64,000 bases of DNA from Brachymonas denitrificans (GCF_907163135.1 NZ_CAJQUA010000001.1:511001-575000); one strand, 5' to 3'; shown: positions 37,591-46,463, counted from the first letter of the stretch. Notes: generated by a model from the letters alone, not told the origin. Numbers and translations: made by a program.

Positions 37591-39989
37591 TGACCGTCGA
37601 GACAGACACCATCGAGCAATTCCGCGAAGCCATGGCAGCGGCTGGCCTGACACCACCCGATCACATCGAGGCCGACGGATCCATCCACCGCTGCAGCAGC
37701 AACGGCAAGAGCAGCGACATGGCGGGCTGGTACTGCCTTCACCTGGACGGCGTACCGGCTGGCAGCTTTGGCGACTGGCGGCAGGGCTACACACAGACCT
37801 GGTGCGGCAAGGACGACAACGCCATGACGCCAGCCGAACGGGATGCCCACCGGCAGCGCATCAAGGCCATGCAGGCCCAGCGGGATGCCGAGCGGCAGCG
37901 CCAGCAGCAAGAGGCCCAGCAGGCAGCCGCGCAACGCTGGGAGCAGGCCAGCCCCTGCACCGGCCACCCCTACCTGACGCGCAAGGGTGTGCAGGCATAC
38001 GTGCTGCGCCAGAACGGCAATGCCTTGTTGGTACCGCTGCGGGATACGACCGGCGCACTGCACAGCCTGCAGTCAATCACGGCGGACGGCAGCAAGCGAT
38101 TCCACGTCGGCGGGCGCGTGACTGGCTGCTACCACGCCATTGGCAAGCCTGCAGGCGTCATCGTGGTGTGCGAAGGCTACGCAACCGGGGCCAGCATCCA
38201 CGAAGCGACCGGCCACGCTGTGGCGGTGGCCTTCAACGCGGGGAACCTGCAGGCGGTGGCGCAGGCGCTGCATGAACGACACCCGGGCCTACAGATCATC
38301 GTGGCGGCTGACGACGACCACGCCACGCCGGGCAATCCGGGCCTGACCAAGGCGAACGACGCGGCCAAGGCTGTTGGCGGGCGTTTGGCGGTACCGGCAT
38401 TTGCCGACCGACCGGCAGGCGCTACCGACTTCAACGACCTGCACCAGTTGCAGGGGCTGGAGGACGTGCGGGCCTGTATTGAAGCCGCCGCCTTGCCCAA
38501 CGTAGCTGATGCGGAGAATTGGCCAGACCCGGAGCCGCTGCCGTGCGCATTGCCAGCTGTACTGCCTTTTGATCTGGAGCTTTTGCCCCATGGCCTGCGG
38601 TGGTGGGTCGGCGATATTTCCTACCGGATGCAGCAACCGCCGGACTTTGCGGCCGTGGGGGCAGTTGTGGCGCTTTCCAGCCTCATCGGCGCGCGTGCGG
38701 TAATCCAGCCCAAGAGGTATGACGATTGGCGCGTGGTTCCAGTCTTATGGGGCCTGATTGCGGGAAGGCCGGGCAGCATGAAAAGCCCGACCTTGTCCGA
38801 GGTGATGAAGCCGCTTTCAAGGTTGGAAGCGAATGAGCGCGAACAGTGGAAGGCAGAGCACGATGCCTGGAAGTTGGATTGTCGGGTGGCAGATCTGCAG
38901 GCCGCGGCAAGCGAGAGCGAAGCCAAGAAGGTGGCCATCAAGGATCCAGCACGGGCGCGACATCTGCTTACCCCTGTGGAAGCGCCACCAGAACCGCGGA
39001 TGCGCCGCTTCGTAGTGAACGATGCCACAGTAGAGAAGCTGGGAGAACTGCTGACAGCCAACCCTTGGGGGCTTCTGGCTTATCGCGACGAACTGCACGG
39101 GCTGCTAGCGGGCATGGACAAGCAGGGGCAGGAGGGTGCACGTGCCTTTTACCTGCAAGCCTACGACGGCAACCAAGGGTACACCTTTGACCGGATTGGG
39201 CGAGGAGAAACCACTATCCCGCGCGTGTGCCTGGCTTTGCTGGGCGGGATTCAGCCAGCGCGGCTGCAGGAGTATGTGCGCAGCGCCACCAGCGGGGGTG
39301 CTGGCGATGACGGACTGTTGCAGCGCTTTGGCATGGCGGTATGGCCGGATGCGGGCCGGGATTTCAGGATCGTGGACCAGCATCCGAGCGCCAGCGCACG
39401 CCAGGATGCTAATGCAGTGTTTGATCGCCTGGCCAAGCTTGAGCCCTTGGATGATGAGCCAGAAGTCTGGCGGTTCGATGATGAGGCGCAAACGCTGTTC
39501 TATGAGTGGTGGCGGGAACTTGAAACTGAGCTGCGCAGCGGTGAACTGCACGTGGCTATGGAAAGCCATCTGTCCAAGTACCGCAAGCTGATTCCTGCGC
39601 TTGCCCTGGTGTTCGCGTTGGTGGATACGCCGGACGCTCCGCAGACTGTGGGGGCAGCTGAGCTGCTGCGTGCTTTCGCTTGGGGCGACTACTTGCGAAG
39701 CCATGCCACGCGCGTCTATGCGGCCGCCACGCAGCCAGATTCGGCTGCAGCTGATGCTCTGCTTGTGAAGATCCGGCAGGGCAAGGTGACAGACGGCTTC
39801 AAGCTGAAGCAGGTGCAGCAGAACGGATGGGCTTGGCTTTCCACGACCGAGGATGTGAAGCGTGCAGCGGCCATGCTTGAGGAATACGGATGGGTCCGCT
39901 GCATCGTTACGCCTGCTGGCGAAAAGGGAGGCAGGCCGGCAGAAACCTGGGCGATTAACCCGAAGGCGGAGGACTTATGGAAATCCTGA
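37587..39989 (+). CDS. Toprim primase / DUF3987 helicase, replication protein of the element
   Basis: The 800-residue protein has an N-terminal primase-like region and a Toprim fold with Glu196 (VIVVCEGYATGASI) and the acidic AADDD at residues 241-244. A DUF3987 ATPase/helicase domain begins near residue 330 with Walker A GRPGSMKSP (393-401). A DNA-binding-like C-terminal part ends the protein (GYGWV-type winged helix around EEYGWVRCIVTPAGEKGGR). P4 alpha and related satellite proteins have the same primase-plus-helicase plan. The start, ATG 37587, overlaps the previous stop; ATG 37590 is an equal alternative. Confidence 0.9.
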   Translation: MMTVETDTIEQFREAMAAAGLTPPDHIEADGSIHRCSSNGKSSDMAGWYCLHLDGVPAGSFGDWRQGYTQTWCGKDDNAMTPAERDAHRQRIKAMQAQRDAERQRQQQEAQQAAAQRWEQASPCTGHPYLTRKGVQAYVLRQNGNALLVPLRDTTGALHSLQSITADGSKRFHVGGRVTGCYHAIGKPAGVIVVCEGYATGASIHEATGHAVAVAFNAGNLQAVAQALHERHPGLQIIVAADDDHATPGNPGLTKANDAAKAVGGRLAVPAFADRPAGATDFNDLHQLQGLEDVRACIEAAALPNVADAENWPDPEPLPCALPAVLPFDLELLPHGLRWWVGDISYRMQQPPDFAAVGAVVALSSLIGARAVIQPKRYDDWRVVPVLWGLIAGRPGSMKSPTLSEVMKPLSRLEANEREQWKAEHDAWKLDCRVADLQAAASESEAKKVAIKDPARARHLLTPVEAPPEPRMRRFVVNDATVEKLGELLTANPWGLLAYRDELHGLLAGMDKQGQEGARAFYLQAYDGNQGYTFDRIGRGETTIPRVCLALLGGIQPARLQEYVRSATSGGAGDDGLLQRFGMAVWPDAGRDFRIVDQHPSASARQDANAVFDRLAKLEPLDDEPEVWRFDDEAQTLFYEWWRELETELRSGELHVAMESHLSKYRKLIPALALVFALVDTPDAPQTVGAAELLRAFAWGDYLRSHATRVYAAATQPDSAAADALLVKIRQGKVTDGFKLKQVQQNGWAWLSTTEDVKRAAAMLEEYGWVRCIVTPAGEKGGRPAETWAINPKAEDLWKS

Positions 39990-40025
39990 ATTCCGCTACG
40001 GCATCCAGCCCCCTAAACCCCGAAA

Positions 40026-40060
40026 TCTGGTTTAAGGGGTTTGCGGGGGTGTGTATATGG
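40026..40060. repeat. G-rich direct repeat, copy 1
   Basis: TCTGGTTTAAGGGGTTTGCG then GGGGTGTGTATA-like sequence, recurring at 46204-46233 and partly at 46275-46290. The core is GGGGTTTRCGGGGGTG. Copies 1 and 2 flank exactly the operon 40087-46196. An imperfect hairpin (CCCCTAAACC / GGTTTAAGGGG) overlaps copy 1. Confidence 0.7.
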
Positions 40061-40086
40061 GCATATTCCAACATTCGGAGGTCATC

Positions 40087-40623
40087 ATGAGCTGGCTTAC
40101 AAGGTTGAAGGAGCGCGAGGAGGCGCATTCGGCGACGAAGGCCGTTGCCAAGCTGGAGCAGCCTCAACAGCCATGCGGCGGCGCAATCACGCCGGTGTTG
40201 GTTCGGCAGCTCAATGGTGTGCCGTATCCGACCTTGGAGCACTTGGGCATGGCCGCATTGCGTGCGTGCTTCGCGTTGGGTGATGGTCCGAGGGCGCGCC
40301 GGCAGATGCTGGACGATTGCGCGAGCTTGGCGGCGGACGAGCGGCAGGGGTGGATTGATCACTTCTGCAGTCACTATGGGCCGATCCCGGTGCAACCACA
40401 CCAGTCAGCCCCGACAGGGAGCGAACAACGCGAGCCAGCGAACGATCCGACCTTCCTGGACTGGCGCGAGTTGGACCGGGCTTACCTGGACCACCACGCT
40501 CATTGCCTCCAGTGCAAAACGGCTGGCAGGCGGCGCGGCGAGCGATGCAGTATTGGCGCCGCCCTATGGCGCAGCTATGAAGAGGCCCCGGTACCGTGGG
40601 CAGCGAAAGGGGGAAGGAAATGA
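40087..40623 (+). CDS. Unknown protein with Cys/His-rich C-terminus
   Basis: The 178-residue protein begins at ATG 40087 behind CGGAGG. The C-terminal part has closely spaced histidines and cysteines (DHHAHCLQCKTAGRRRGERC), which could bind zinc, followed by GAALWRSYEEA. Similar segments occur in unannotated proteins of phages and integrative elements, but no function is known. It overlaps the SSB-like gene by ATGA, which suggests a role in DNA processing. Confidence 0.75.
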   Translation: MSWLTRLKEREEAHSATKAVAKLEQPQQPCGGAITPVLVRQLNGVPYPTLEHLGMAALRACFALGDGPRARRQMLDDCASLAADERQGWIDHFCSHYGPIPVQPHQSAPTGSEQREPANDPTFLDWRELDRAYLDHHAHCLQCKTAGRRRGERCSIGAALWRSYEEAPVPWAAKGGRK

Positions 40624-41036
40624 TTGATGGACTGATTGCAGGCAAGGTGTACGGCCAGCCACAGAGCCGAACGGACAGCCGGGGCCGGGTGTTTGCGCTG
40701 GGCAAGATACGGGCGGCCACGGCAGCAGGTGAAAGCCTGTTCGTGTCCTGCATTGTGTTTGGCGATGCGGCCAGCCAGTTTCTGGCGCTGGGCGATGGCG
40801 ACCCAGTTGCGGCGGCTGGCAGCATCACGCCCAAGACCTGGACGGATAGGGAGGGGCTGGCACATCCGGCGCTCGACATGCAGGTACAGCAGGTGCTGAC
40901 CATGTACCACTTGCGCAAGAAGCGCCAGCGCGTGCAGGGTGATGACGGTCAGCAGCAGGACGGCGGCCAGCATGGCAACTACCTGCCGAACAGCGGCGGC
41001 CAGTGGCCGGATGATGGCGATCAGTGGAACCCGTGA
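40620..41036 (+). CDS. SSB-like (OB-fold) single-stranded DNA-binding protein
   Basis: The 138-residue protein starts at ATG 40620 after GGGAAGGAAA. It reads like a short OB-fold: MIDGLIAGKVYGQPQSRTDS, RVFALGKIRAAT, LFVSCIVFGDAASQFLAL, DPVAAAGSITPKTW. A Gln/Gly/Asp-rich tail ends the protein with acidic residues (DDGDQWNP), as SSB tails do. It probably coats single strands during element replication. It is more diverged from chromosomal SSB than a simple paralogue. Confidence 0.75.
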   Translation: MIDGLIAGKVYGQPQSRTDSRGRVFALGKIRAATAAGESLFVSCIVFGDAASQFLALGDGDPVAAAGSITPKTWTDREGLAHPALDMQVQQVLTMYHLRKKRQRVQGDDGQQQDGGQHGNYLPNSGGQWPDDGDQWNP

Positions 41037-41050
41037 TTGAGGTAGTCGAA

Positions 41051-41293
41051 ATGAAGGAGAACGAACAGCAGGCGGTTTCCAAGCTGATCAATGACTGCAA
41101 CTTGGTCGCCCGGTTCATCAAGATCGTAGCCGCAGAGGAACCGGACGATGGCATGGTGCCGGTCAATGCCGCCGCCATGTCAGAGTTGCTGGAGGTCTCG
41201 GGCGAGATGATGGCGGGATTGGTCCAGCGCGTTGTGCAGTACGAGGCCACCTATCTGGAGATGAAGGAAGGCCGGCACCTGATGCCGCACTGA
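41051..41293 (+). CDS. Hypothetical small protein
   Basis: The 80-residue protein starts at ATG 41051 with GAGG nine bases upstream; an alternative GTG at 41024 would add nine residues and overlap the SSB-like gene. Predicted mostly helical, acidic, ending RHLMPH. No family recognised. Confidence 0.6.
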   Translation: MKENEQQAVSKLINDCNLVARFIKIVAAEEPDDGMVPVNAAAMSELLEVSGEMMAGLVQRVVQYEATYLEMKEGRHLMPH

Positions 41294-41355
41294 CTGTCTG
41301 GCGCGACTGCCAAAAATCGGCAGGTGCACCGGTGATTGAGCATGATGGGAACACC

Positions 41356-41781
41356 ATGAGCAGCAGCAAAAAATCCCTTTCGCCACCCTGGAAGCCTGGG
41401 CAGTCCGGAAACCCGGCCGGTCGGCCCAAGGGGTCCGGTGAAGTTGGCAAGTTGCGCAAGGCAATTGCCGCCCATGTGCCGGCCATCATCAAGCAGCTGA
41501 CCGATCAGGCACTTGGCGGCGACGTGCAGGCGGCGCGGCTGCTGCTCGAGCGAACCGTGGCGCCCCTGAAGGCTGTAGAGCCACCCCAGCCCCTTACCTT
41601 GCCCGATGGAACGCTGACAGATCAGGGGCGGGCCGTTCTCGCCGCGGTGTCCGCTGGCGTGCTGGCTCCTGGCCAAGGTGCCCAGCTCGTTGCCGCCATT
41701 GGCCAGCTGGCGCGCGTGGCGGAAATCGATGAGCTGACCCGCAGGATCGAGCAACTGGAGCGGAGCCATGGCAACCCTTAG
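41356..41781 (+). CDS. DUF5681-domain protein
   Basis: The 141-residue protein has the DUF5681 signature near its start: PWKPGQSGNPAGRPKGSG. This is followed by a helical region (KLRKAIAAHVPAIIKQLTDQ) and a C-terminal heptad-like segment. DUF5681 proteins usually lie just upstream of terminase genes in phages and may act as small-terminase-like or packaging-associated factors. Here no terminase follows, which is notable. The start is taken as ATG 41356 (MSSSKK); GTG 41332 is possible. Confidence 0.82.
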   Translation: MSSSKKSLSPPWKPGQSGNPAGRPKGSGEVGKLRKAIAAHVPAIIKQLTDQALGGDVQAARLLLERTVAPLKAVEPPQPLTLPDGTLTDQGRAVLAAVSAGVLAPGQGAQLVAAIGQLARVAEIDELTRRIEQLERSHGNP

Positions 41782-41998
41782 CGCACGCCTGGCCGCCTTG
41801 GAGAAGGACCTGCACAAGGCTGCACAGGTGGCTGGTGGCGTGGTGATGATGAAGCCCGGCGAAGGCTCAGCTGATGCGGTGGCTCGGGCAGTGGCTCAGG
41901 GGCGGCACGGCTCGTTCCTGGTGGTACCGGAAGCGATGGCCGAATCCGAATGGGAGGCAATGATGCAGCGATCTGGTGAGGATGGGGGTACGACATGA
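41768..41998 (+). CDS. Small hypothetical protein, phage-type
   Basis: The 76-residue protein overlaps the DUF5681 gene; GGAG lies upstream of ATG 41768. It opens with a leucine-rich coiled-coil-like segment (LSARLAALEKDLHKAAQVAG). Function unknown; it is chained by ATGA to the next gene. Confidence 0.65.
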   Translation: MATLSARLAALEKDLHKAAQVAGGVVMMKPGEGSADAVARAVAQGRHGSFLVVPEAMAESEWEAMMQRSGEDGGTT

Positions 41999-42204
41999 AG
42001 GGTCTGCAAAAGCGTGTATCTGAGCTCGAGCGGGCTGGTGGTTGGCGCGCCGGCCTTTTGACAGCCATCGTGATGGTGGCGCCTGAAGCCGGCTCCCCTG
42101 CAGACCTGGCGGCCTTTGACGGTCGGGTCAAAACGTTTGAAGGCCGCGGCCGCCCAGTCATCCGGCTGACCCTCAATCGCTACCAGCCATCGCCTGCGGT
42201 TTGA
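41995..42204 (+). CDS. Small hypothetical protein, phage-type
   Basis: The 69-residue protein is in ATGA overlap with the previous gene. The start (MKGLQKRVSELERAG) is again coiled-coil-like. It resembles its neighbour in layout, so the two may be related. Function unknown. Confidence 0.62.
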   Translation: MKGLQKRVSELERAGGWRAGLLTAIVMVAPEAGSPADLAAFDGRVKTFEGRGRPVIRLTLNRYQPSPAV

Positions 42205-42299
42205 CAATTTTCCCCGAGCCTCTGCCGCCTGGGGTTCAATTGCTACAGGCGCCGGTTTGGCGCCATCGGTACTGGTTTCAAGTGATTGGAGGCGGGAAT

Positions 42300-43568
42300 A
42301 TGGCAAGCATCACGAAAGCTGAGGCATGGAAGGCGGCCGGCGACGGGTTTGGAAGCATCTTTACGGCCATGGCTCAGGCTCCGTTTCTGCGAGCGCAGGC
42401 CGAGCAGGAAGCCGCGTTGAAGCAGGCGCAAATCTATGCGCACAACATGCACGGCAACAAGTATGGTGCCGAGGCACAAGACCAGATGATGACGAACCAG
42501 AACCGCATGGGACCGGTTCCGGAAGGCTTCTCACCCAGCCAGCAGCGGATGATCCGAGCCTGGCAGTTCATCGGCGGCGATCCGAGCAAGGCGGCCGACG
42601 CCATGCAGACGGGCCTGAACACCGACATGACCACCCTTGCAGCCGCCAACGTGGGTAACGTCGACCTCATGAACCGGTACAACACGCTGGCCAAGCCGGG
42701 TACCCAGTACATGCCCATGCAGTCGGTCGGGAACACTGGCCGTGTGATGCACCAGGCGACAGGATCCATGACCGTGGCTGATCCGAAACTGGCCTGGCTG
42801 TTCGGGAACAAGGAGCAGGCGCAGGCGCAAAAGGACTATGCCCAGGCCGAAAAGGACCGTGATTCGATGCGCTACGGCGGCAACGAGGTGTTCCAGGATG
42901 GAAGCGGCGGCGTTCTGCTGATCGATCGACGCACCGGCCGCGCCGCTCCTGTAACCGGACAGGGTGGCCAGCCCGTCATCGGTCCCACGAAGGTGGGCAC
43001 GGATAAGGCCCTCACCGAAGGCCAGTCCAAGGCGCTTCTATTCGGAACCCGTGCGCAAGAGGCGGATGCCATCGTGGCGGAGTTGGGCCGTTCCGGCGTG
43101 AACACCTCCATTCCTGGATCGCGCCTGCCTATCGTGGGGGATGTTGTCAGCGCTGTGCAAGGGCCGCAGCATCAGCGACTGGATCAGGCAAAACGCGACT
43201 TCATCAATGCGGTGCTTCGCCGGGAGTCTGGCGCTGTGATTTCCGATTCTGAATTCTCCAATGCGGAGCGCCAATACTTCCCGCAGATTGGCGACTCTCC
43301 CCAAGTCATTGCGCAGAAGGCCCGGAACCGGGAGATCGCAATCAAGGGCATGCTGGCCGAGGTGCCAAATCTGCAGTCGTACCAGGCGGGCATTGTCGGC
43401 GGGGCAGGTGGCGGGGCTGGTGCGCCCGGTACCGGAACCGGTCGGCAGGCAAGTCCATCAGCTGGCCAGCACCTGAACATGGCGCGGGAAGCCTTGCGCA
43501 AGGGGGCGCCGCGCGCAGCTGTGGAAGCGATGCTGCGGCAAAACGGTGTAGACCCGAGCAAGCTGTAA
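42300..43568 (+). CDS. Phage virion/ejection-type structural protein
   Basis: The 422-residue protein starts at ATG 42300 after TTGGAGG. It is Gln/Ala-rich and helical at the N-terminus. Toward the middle it has a segment common in podovirus-like virion proteins: FINAVLRRESGAVISDSEF, then NAERQYFPQIGDSPQVIAQK. A Gly-rich linker and a short helical tail (LNMAREALRKGAPRAAVEAM) follow. I infer an internal virion or DNA-ejection protein acting with the next gene product. No capsid or portal gene accompanies it. Confidence 0.7.
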   Translation: MASITKAEAWKAAGDGFGSIFTAMAQAPFLRAQAEQEAALKQAQIYAHNMHGNKYGAEAQDQMMTNQNRMGPVPEGFSPSQQRMIRAWQFIGGDPSKAADAMQTGLNTDMTTLAAANVGNVDLMNRYNTLAKPGTQYMPMQSVGNTGRVMHQATGSMTVADPKLAWLFGNKEQAQAQKDYAQAEKDRDSMRYGGNEVFQDGSGGVLLIDRRTGRAAPVTGQGGQPVIGPTKVGTDKALTEGQSKALLFGTRAQEADAIVAELGRSGVNTSIPGSRLPIVGDVVSAVQGPQHQRLDQAKRDFINAVLRRESGAVISDSEFSNAERQYFPQIGDSPQVIAQKARNREIAIKGMLAEVPNLQSYQAGIVGGAGGGAGAPGTGTGRQASPSAGQHLNMAREALRKGAPRAAVEAMLRQNGVDPSKL

Positions 43569-43577
43569 GGGGGCGTC

Positions 43578-46196
43578 ATGGATCTGAATACTGCGCTGTC
43601 AAACGCAAATGCTCAGCGCTTCCTGCGCATGCTGGCTCAGGCCGAAGGCACCCTGCAGAAGGGCGGCGGCAACCCTTACCGCGTGGGCTTCGGCGGCTCT
43701 CAGATAGCGAGCCTGGCGGATCACCCGCGGGTCACCCGGGAGTTTCGCCAGACTGATGGGAAGGTGAACCGAACCAGCGCTGCCGGCGCATACCAGTTTC
43801 TCGCATCAACGTGGGACGGCCTGGCCAAGCAGTTGGGCCTTAAAGACTTCAGCCCGCGCAGTCAAGACCTTGGCGCCCTGGAGTTGATCCGACAGGCCGG
43901 GGCGCTTGGCGATGTGCTCGAGGGCCGCTTTGATCGTGCCGTAGCCAAGACCGGCCGCATCTGGGCGAGCTTGCCGAGCAGCCCCTATGCCCAGCCGCGA
44001 AAATCGGCCGCTTTCGTAGCTTCTGCGCTTGGCGCACCATCCCCGGCACCGGCACCCACTCAACCGAAAGTCACTCCCATGAGCAACCCCTATTTGGCAC
44101 TGGTACCGAAACCGGAGCAGCAGCCGCGCGCCCCCCAAGCCTCGCCCGTGCGCGCGCAGGACAACCCCTATATGGCCCTGGTGCCAGAGGCTCCAAAACG
44201 AGGATTCTTCCAGGAGCTGGGCCGACAGGCAGGCCTAACAGTCCGCCATGGCATCGAGGGGCTGGCAAGCGCGGCCGATATCGTGACTGAGCCGATCAGG
44301 TACGTGCAGAACAAGGTGGCCGGCGCTGTAGGCGCACCATTGGCCAACCAGTCCAGCAGCCAGGCTGTGGCTGGCGTGGCCGACTGGCTGGGTCTGCCGA
44401 AGCCGGAAAACGCAACCGAGCGGGTTGTGGCCGATGCCACGCGGCTGATGGCCGGCAGCGCCGGCGTGGCCGGTACTGCTGGGCGACTGGCGCAAGTAGC
44501 CACCAGCCCCGTGGTGTCCGGCTCACTGAAGGCTCTTGCAGCAAACCCCGTTCAGCAGATTGCAGCTGGTGCGGGGGCTGGTGCTGCTGGTGGCGCAGCG
44601 CGGGAGGGAGGCGCCGGGCCGGTGGTGCAGACGTTGGCGGCTCTGGGCGGTGGCCTTGCCGGCGCGACTGCTCCCGGTGCCGTGCAGCGTGTCGCGCAGG
44701 GCGTAAAGTCCGCAGCAAGGGCGGTTGCTCCGCGGTCGGTAGGCCAGCCGCAGCGGCTGGACGTGGAAATCAGCGCGGCCCTCAAGAGTGGCGGCATGGA
44801 CTGGGATCAGATCCCCGAGCAAGTCCGCCAGAGCATTCGGGCCGACGTGCAGCAGGCGCTGAAGACCGGAGACGATCTATCGCCGGATGCGCTGCGCCGC
44901 TTGGTGGACTTCCGCACGGTCGGAACTACGCCGACACGCGGCACCCTCACGCTGGACCCGGTGCAGCTCACGCGTGAGAAGAACCTGGCGAAAGTGGGTG
45001 CCAACAGTGGCAACCCGGACGCGCAGGGCCTGGCCGCGCTGGAGAACCAGAACAACGCCACACTGCTGGAGCAGTTGAACAAGCTCGGCGCCGGGCAGGC
45101 CCTGGACGAATACCAGACCGGCCAGCGGGCGGTAGATGCCCTCGATGGTTGGCTGACTGGGCAGAAGGCGGCGGTGAATGACCTGTACACCGCTGCGCGC
45201 GACACCTCTGGCCGGGCTGTGCAGCTCGATGGCGCAACCTTTACCAAGCAGGCCAGCCAGTTGCTGGACGATAACCTGCTGGGCCACGCCTTGCCCAAGG
45301 GTGTGGAAACCCACCTCAACCGCATTGCCATGGGTGAAGTGCCCTTCGATGTGAACTATGCCGAGCAGCTCAAGACCGTGATCGGCAAGCTGCAGCGCAA
45401 TACCAGCGACGGGCAGCAGCGCATGGCGTTGGGGCTGGTACGGCAGGCGCTTGACGATACACCTGTGATGCCGGCAGCTGGCCAGGTGGCGCAAGCGGGT
45501 GATGATGCCATCGCTGCTTTCAACCTGGCGCGCACGGCCAACCGGAACATGATGGGCAAGATCGAGCGCATCCCGGCCTTGCGAGCACTGCACGATGGCA
45601 CGCTCACGCCTGACGGTTTCATCCGGCAGCACATCGGATCCAGCGCCAAGGTTGACGAAGTATCGCGCCTGGCGGCTGTGCTGAAGCAGGAAAGCCCGGA
45701 GGCCTTCGAGGTGGTGCGCAATGGCATGCTGCACGCCATCAAGCAGAAGGCCGTGAACGGCGCGCCGGACGAAGTGGCCAAGTTCAGTGCAGCAGGCTAT
45801 CGCCGGGGGCTTGCCTTGTTCGGTCCCGAGAAGCTGAAGGCGTTTTTCTCCCCGGAGGAGATCGAGGGCCTGAAGGCGCTGGGCCGGGTGGCCGATTATG
45901 TCCAGGTCCAGCCTGCCGGCAGCGCCGTGAACAACAGCAACACGGGCGCCATGATGGTGGGCAAGGCTCTCGACGCGCTGGGTGGTCTGGGCGGCAAACT
46001 CAAGCTGCTGGGGATTGGCGATCAGATCAGCGTGCTGGTGCGCATGGCGCAGGAGAAAGCGGCCACGCAGGTGGCGCCGGCCCTGGTTGTTCCGGCCGCC
46101 AGGCAAGTGTCTACGCCGGCGGTCCCGGCTGGTGTCGCCGCGCTTCTGTTTGGCCAGAAGAGGGAGACGCCTGATCCGGCCGAATCGCCCCGATGA
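43578..46196 (+). CDS. Large virion-associated protein with N-terminal lambda-R-like (GH104) lysozyme domain
   Basis: The 872-residue protein starts at ATG 43578 after AGGGGG. Residues about 10-150 closely resemble lambda endolysin R: LRMLAQAEGT with catalytic Glu23, LADHPR, SAAGAYQFLASTWDGLAKQL, GLKDFSPRSQD, and GRIWASLPSSPYAQ. Then two copies of an NPYxALVP motif (near residues 173 and 197) and a long Ala/Gly-rich and helical region to the end follow. This is the plan of virion-carried peptidoglycan-cutting ejection proteins rather than a free endolysin: there is no holin or spanin nearby. It is the last gene of the element. Confidence 0.85.
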   Translation: MDLNTALSNANAQRFLRMLAQAEGTLQKGGGNPYRVGFGGSQIASLADHPRVTREFRQTDGKVNRTSAAGAYQFLASTWDGLAKQLGLKDFSPRSQDLGALELIRQAGALGDVLEGRFDRAVAKTGRIWASLPSSPYAQPRKSAAFVASALGAPSPAPAPTQPKVTPMSNPYLALVPKPEQQPRAPQASPVRAQDNPYMALVPEAPKRGFFQELGRQAGLTVRHGIEGLASAADIVTEPIRYVQNKVAGAVGAPLANQSSSQAVAGVADWLGLPKPENATERVVADATRLMAGSAGVAGTAGRLAQVATSPVVSGSLKALAANPVQQIAAGAGAGAAGGAAREGGAGPVVQTLAALGGGLAGATAPGAVQRVAQGVKSAARAVAPRSVGQPQRLDVEISAALKSGGMDWDQIPEQVRQSIRADVQQALKTGDDLSPDALRRLVDFRTVGTTPTRGTLTLDPVQLTREKNLAKVGANSGNPDAQGLAALENQNNATLLEQLNKLGAGQALDEYQTGQRAVDALDGWLTGQKAAVNDLYTAARDTSGRAVQLDGATFTKQASQLLDDNLLGHALPKGVETHLNRIAMGEVPFDVNYAEQLKTVIGKLQRNTSDGQQRMALGLVRQALDDTPVMPAAGQVAQAGDDAIAAFNLARTANRNMMGKIERIPALRALHDGTLTPDGFIRQHIGSSAKVDEVSRLAAVLKQESPEAFEVVRNGMLHAIKQKAVNGAPDEVAKFSAAGYRRGLALFGPEKLKAFFSPEEIEGLKALGRVADYVQVQPAGSAVNNSNTGAMMVGKALDALGGLGGKLKLLGIGDQISVLVRMAQEKAATQVAPALVVPAARQVSTPAVPAGVAALLFGQKRETPDPAESPR

Positions 46197-46203
46197 TGCC
46201 TCT

Positions 46204-46290
46204 TCTGGTTTCGGGGTTTACGGGGGTGTATATACCCCGTATTTCATTTCAAAATGAGGTTGGAATAGGTATTGGGGGTTTACGGGGGTG
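46204..46290. repeat. G-rich direct repeat, copies 2 and 3
   Basis: Copy 2 is TCTGGTTTCGGGGTTTACGG onward with GTATATA (46204-46233). Copy 3, with the core GGGGTTTACGGGGGTG, is at 46275-46290. Both match copy 1 at 40026. Confidence 0.7.
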
Positions 46291-46442
46291 CCATTAGGCC
46301 CATATTTGGATTTTCAGATCGGGATTTTCATTTGGACATGAGCTGACCCAATGGTCCAGAAACCGGCCTGGCACGATGAGGATGCCCTATGGCTTGGCGT
46401 GGTGCATGGACGCCACTGCCAGGCAGGGGGTATCAAACGAGT

Positions 46443-46463
46443 TTGTTGGTATTTTTGTTGGTA
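46443..46463. promoter_or_regulatory. Right candidate arm-type integrase sites
   Basis: TTGTTGGTA occurs at 46443-46451 and 46455-46463, 12 bp apart, the same motif and spacing as the left pair at 31341 and 31353. Confidence 0.55.
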
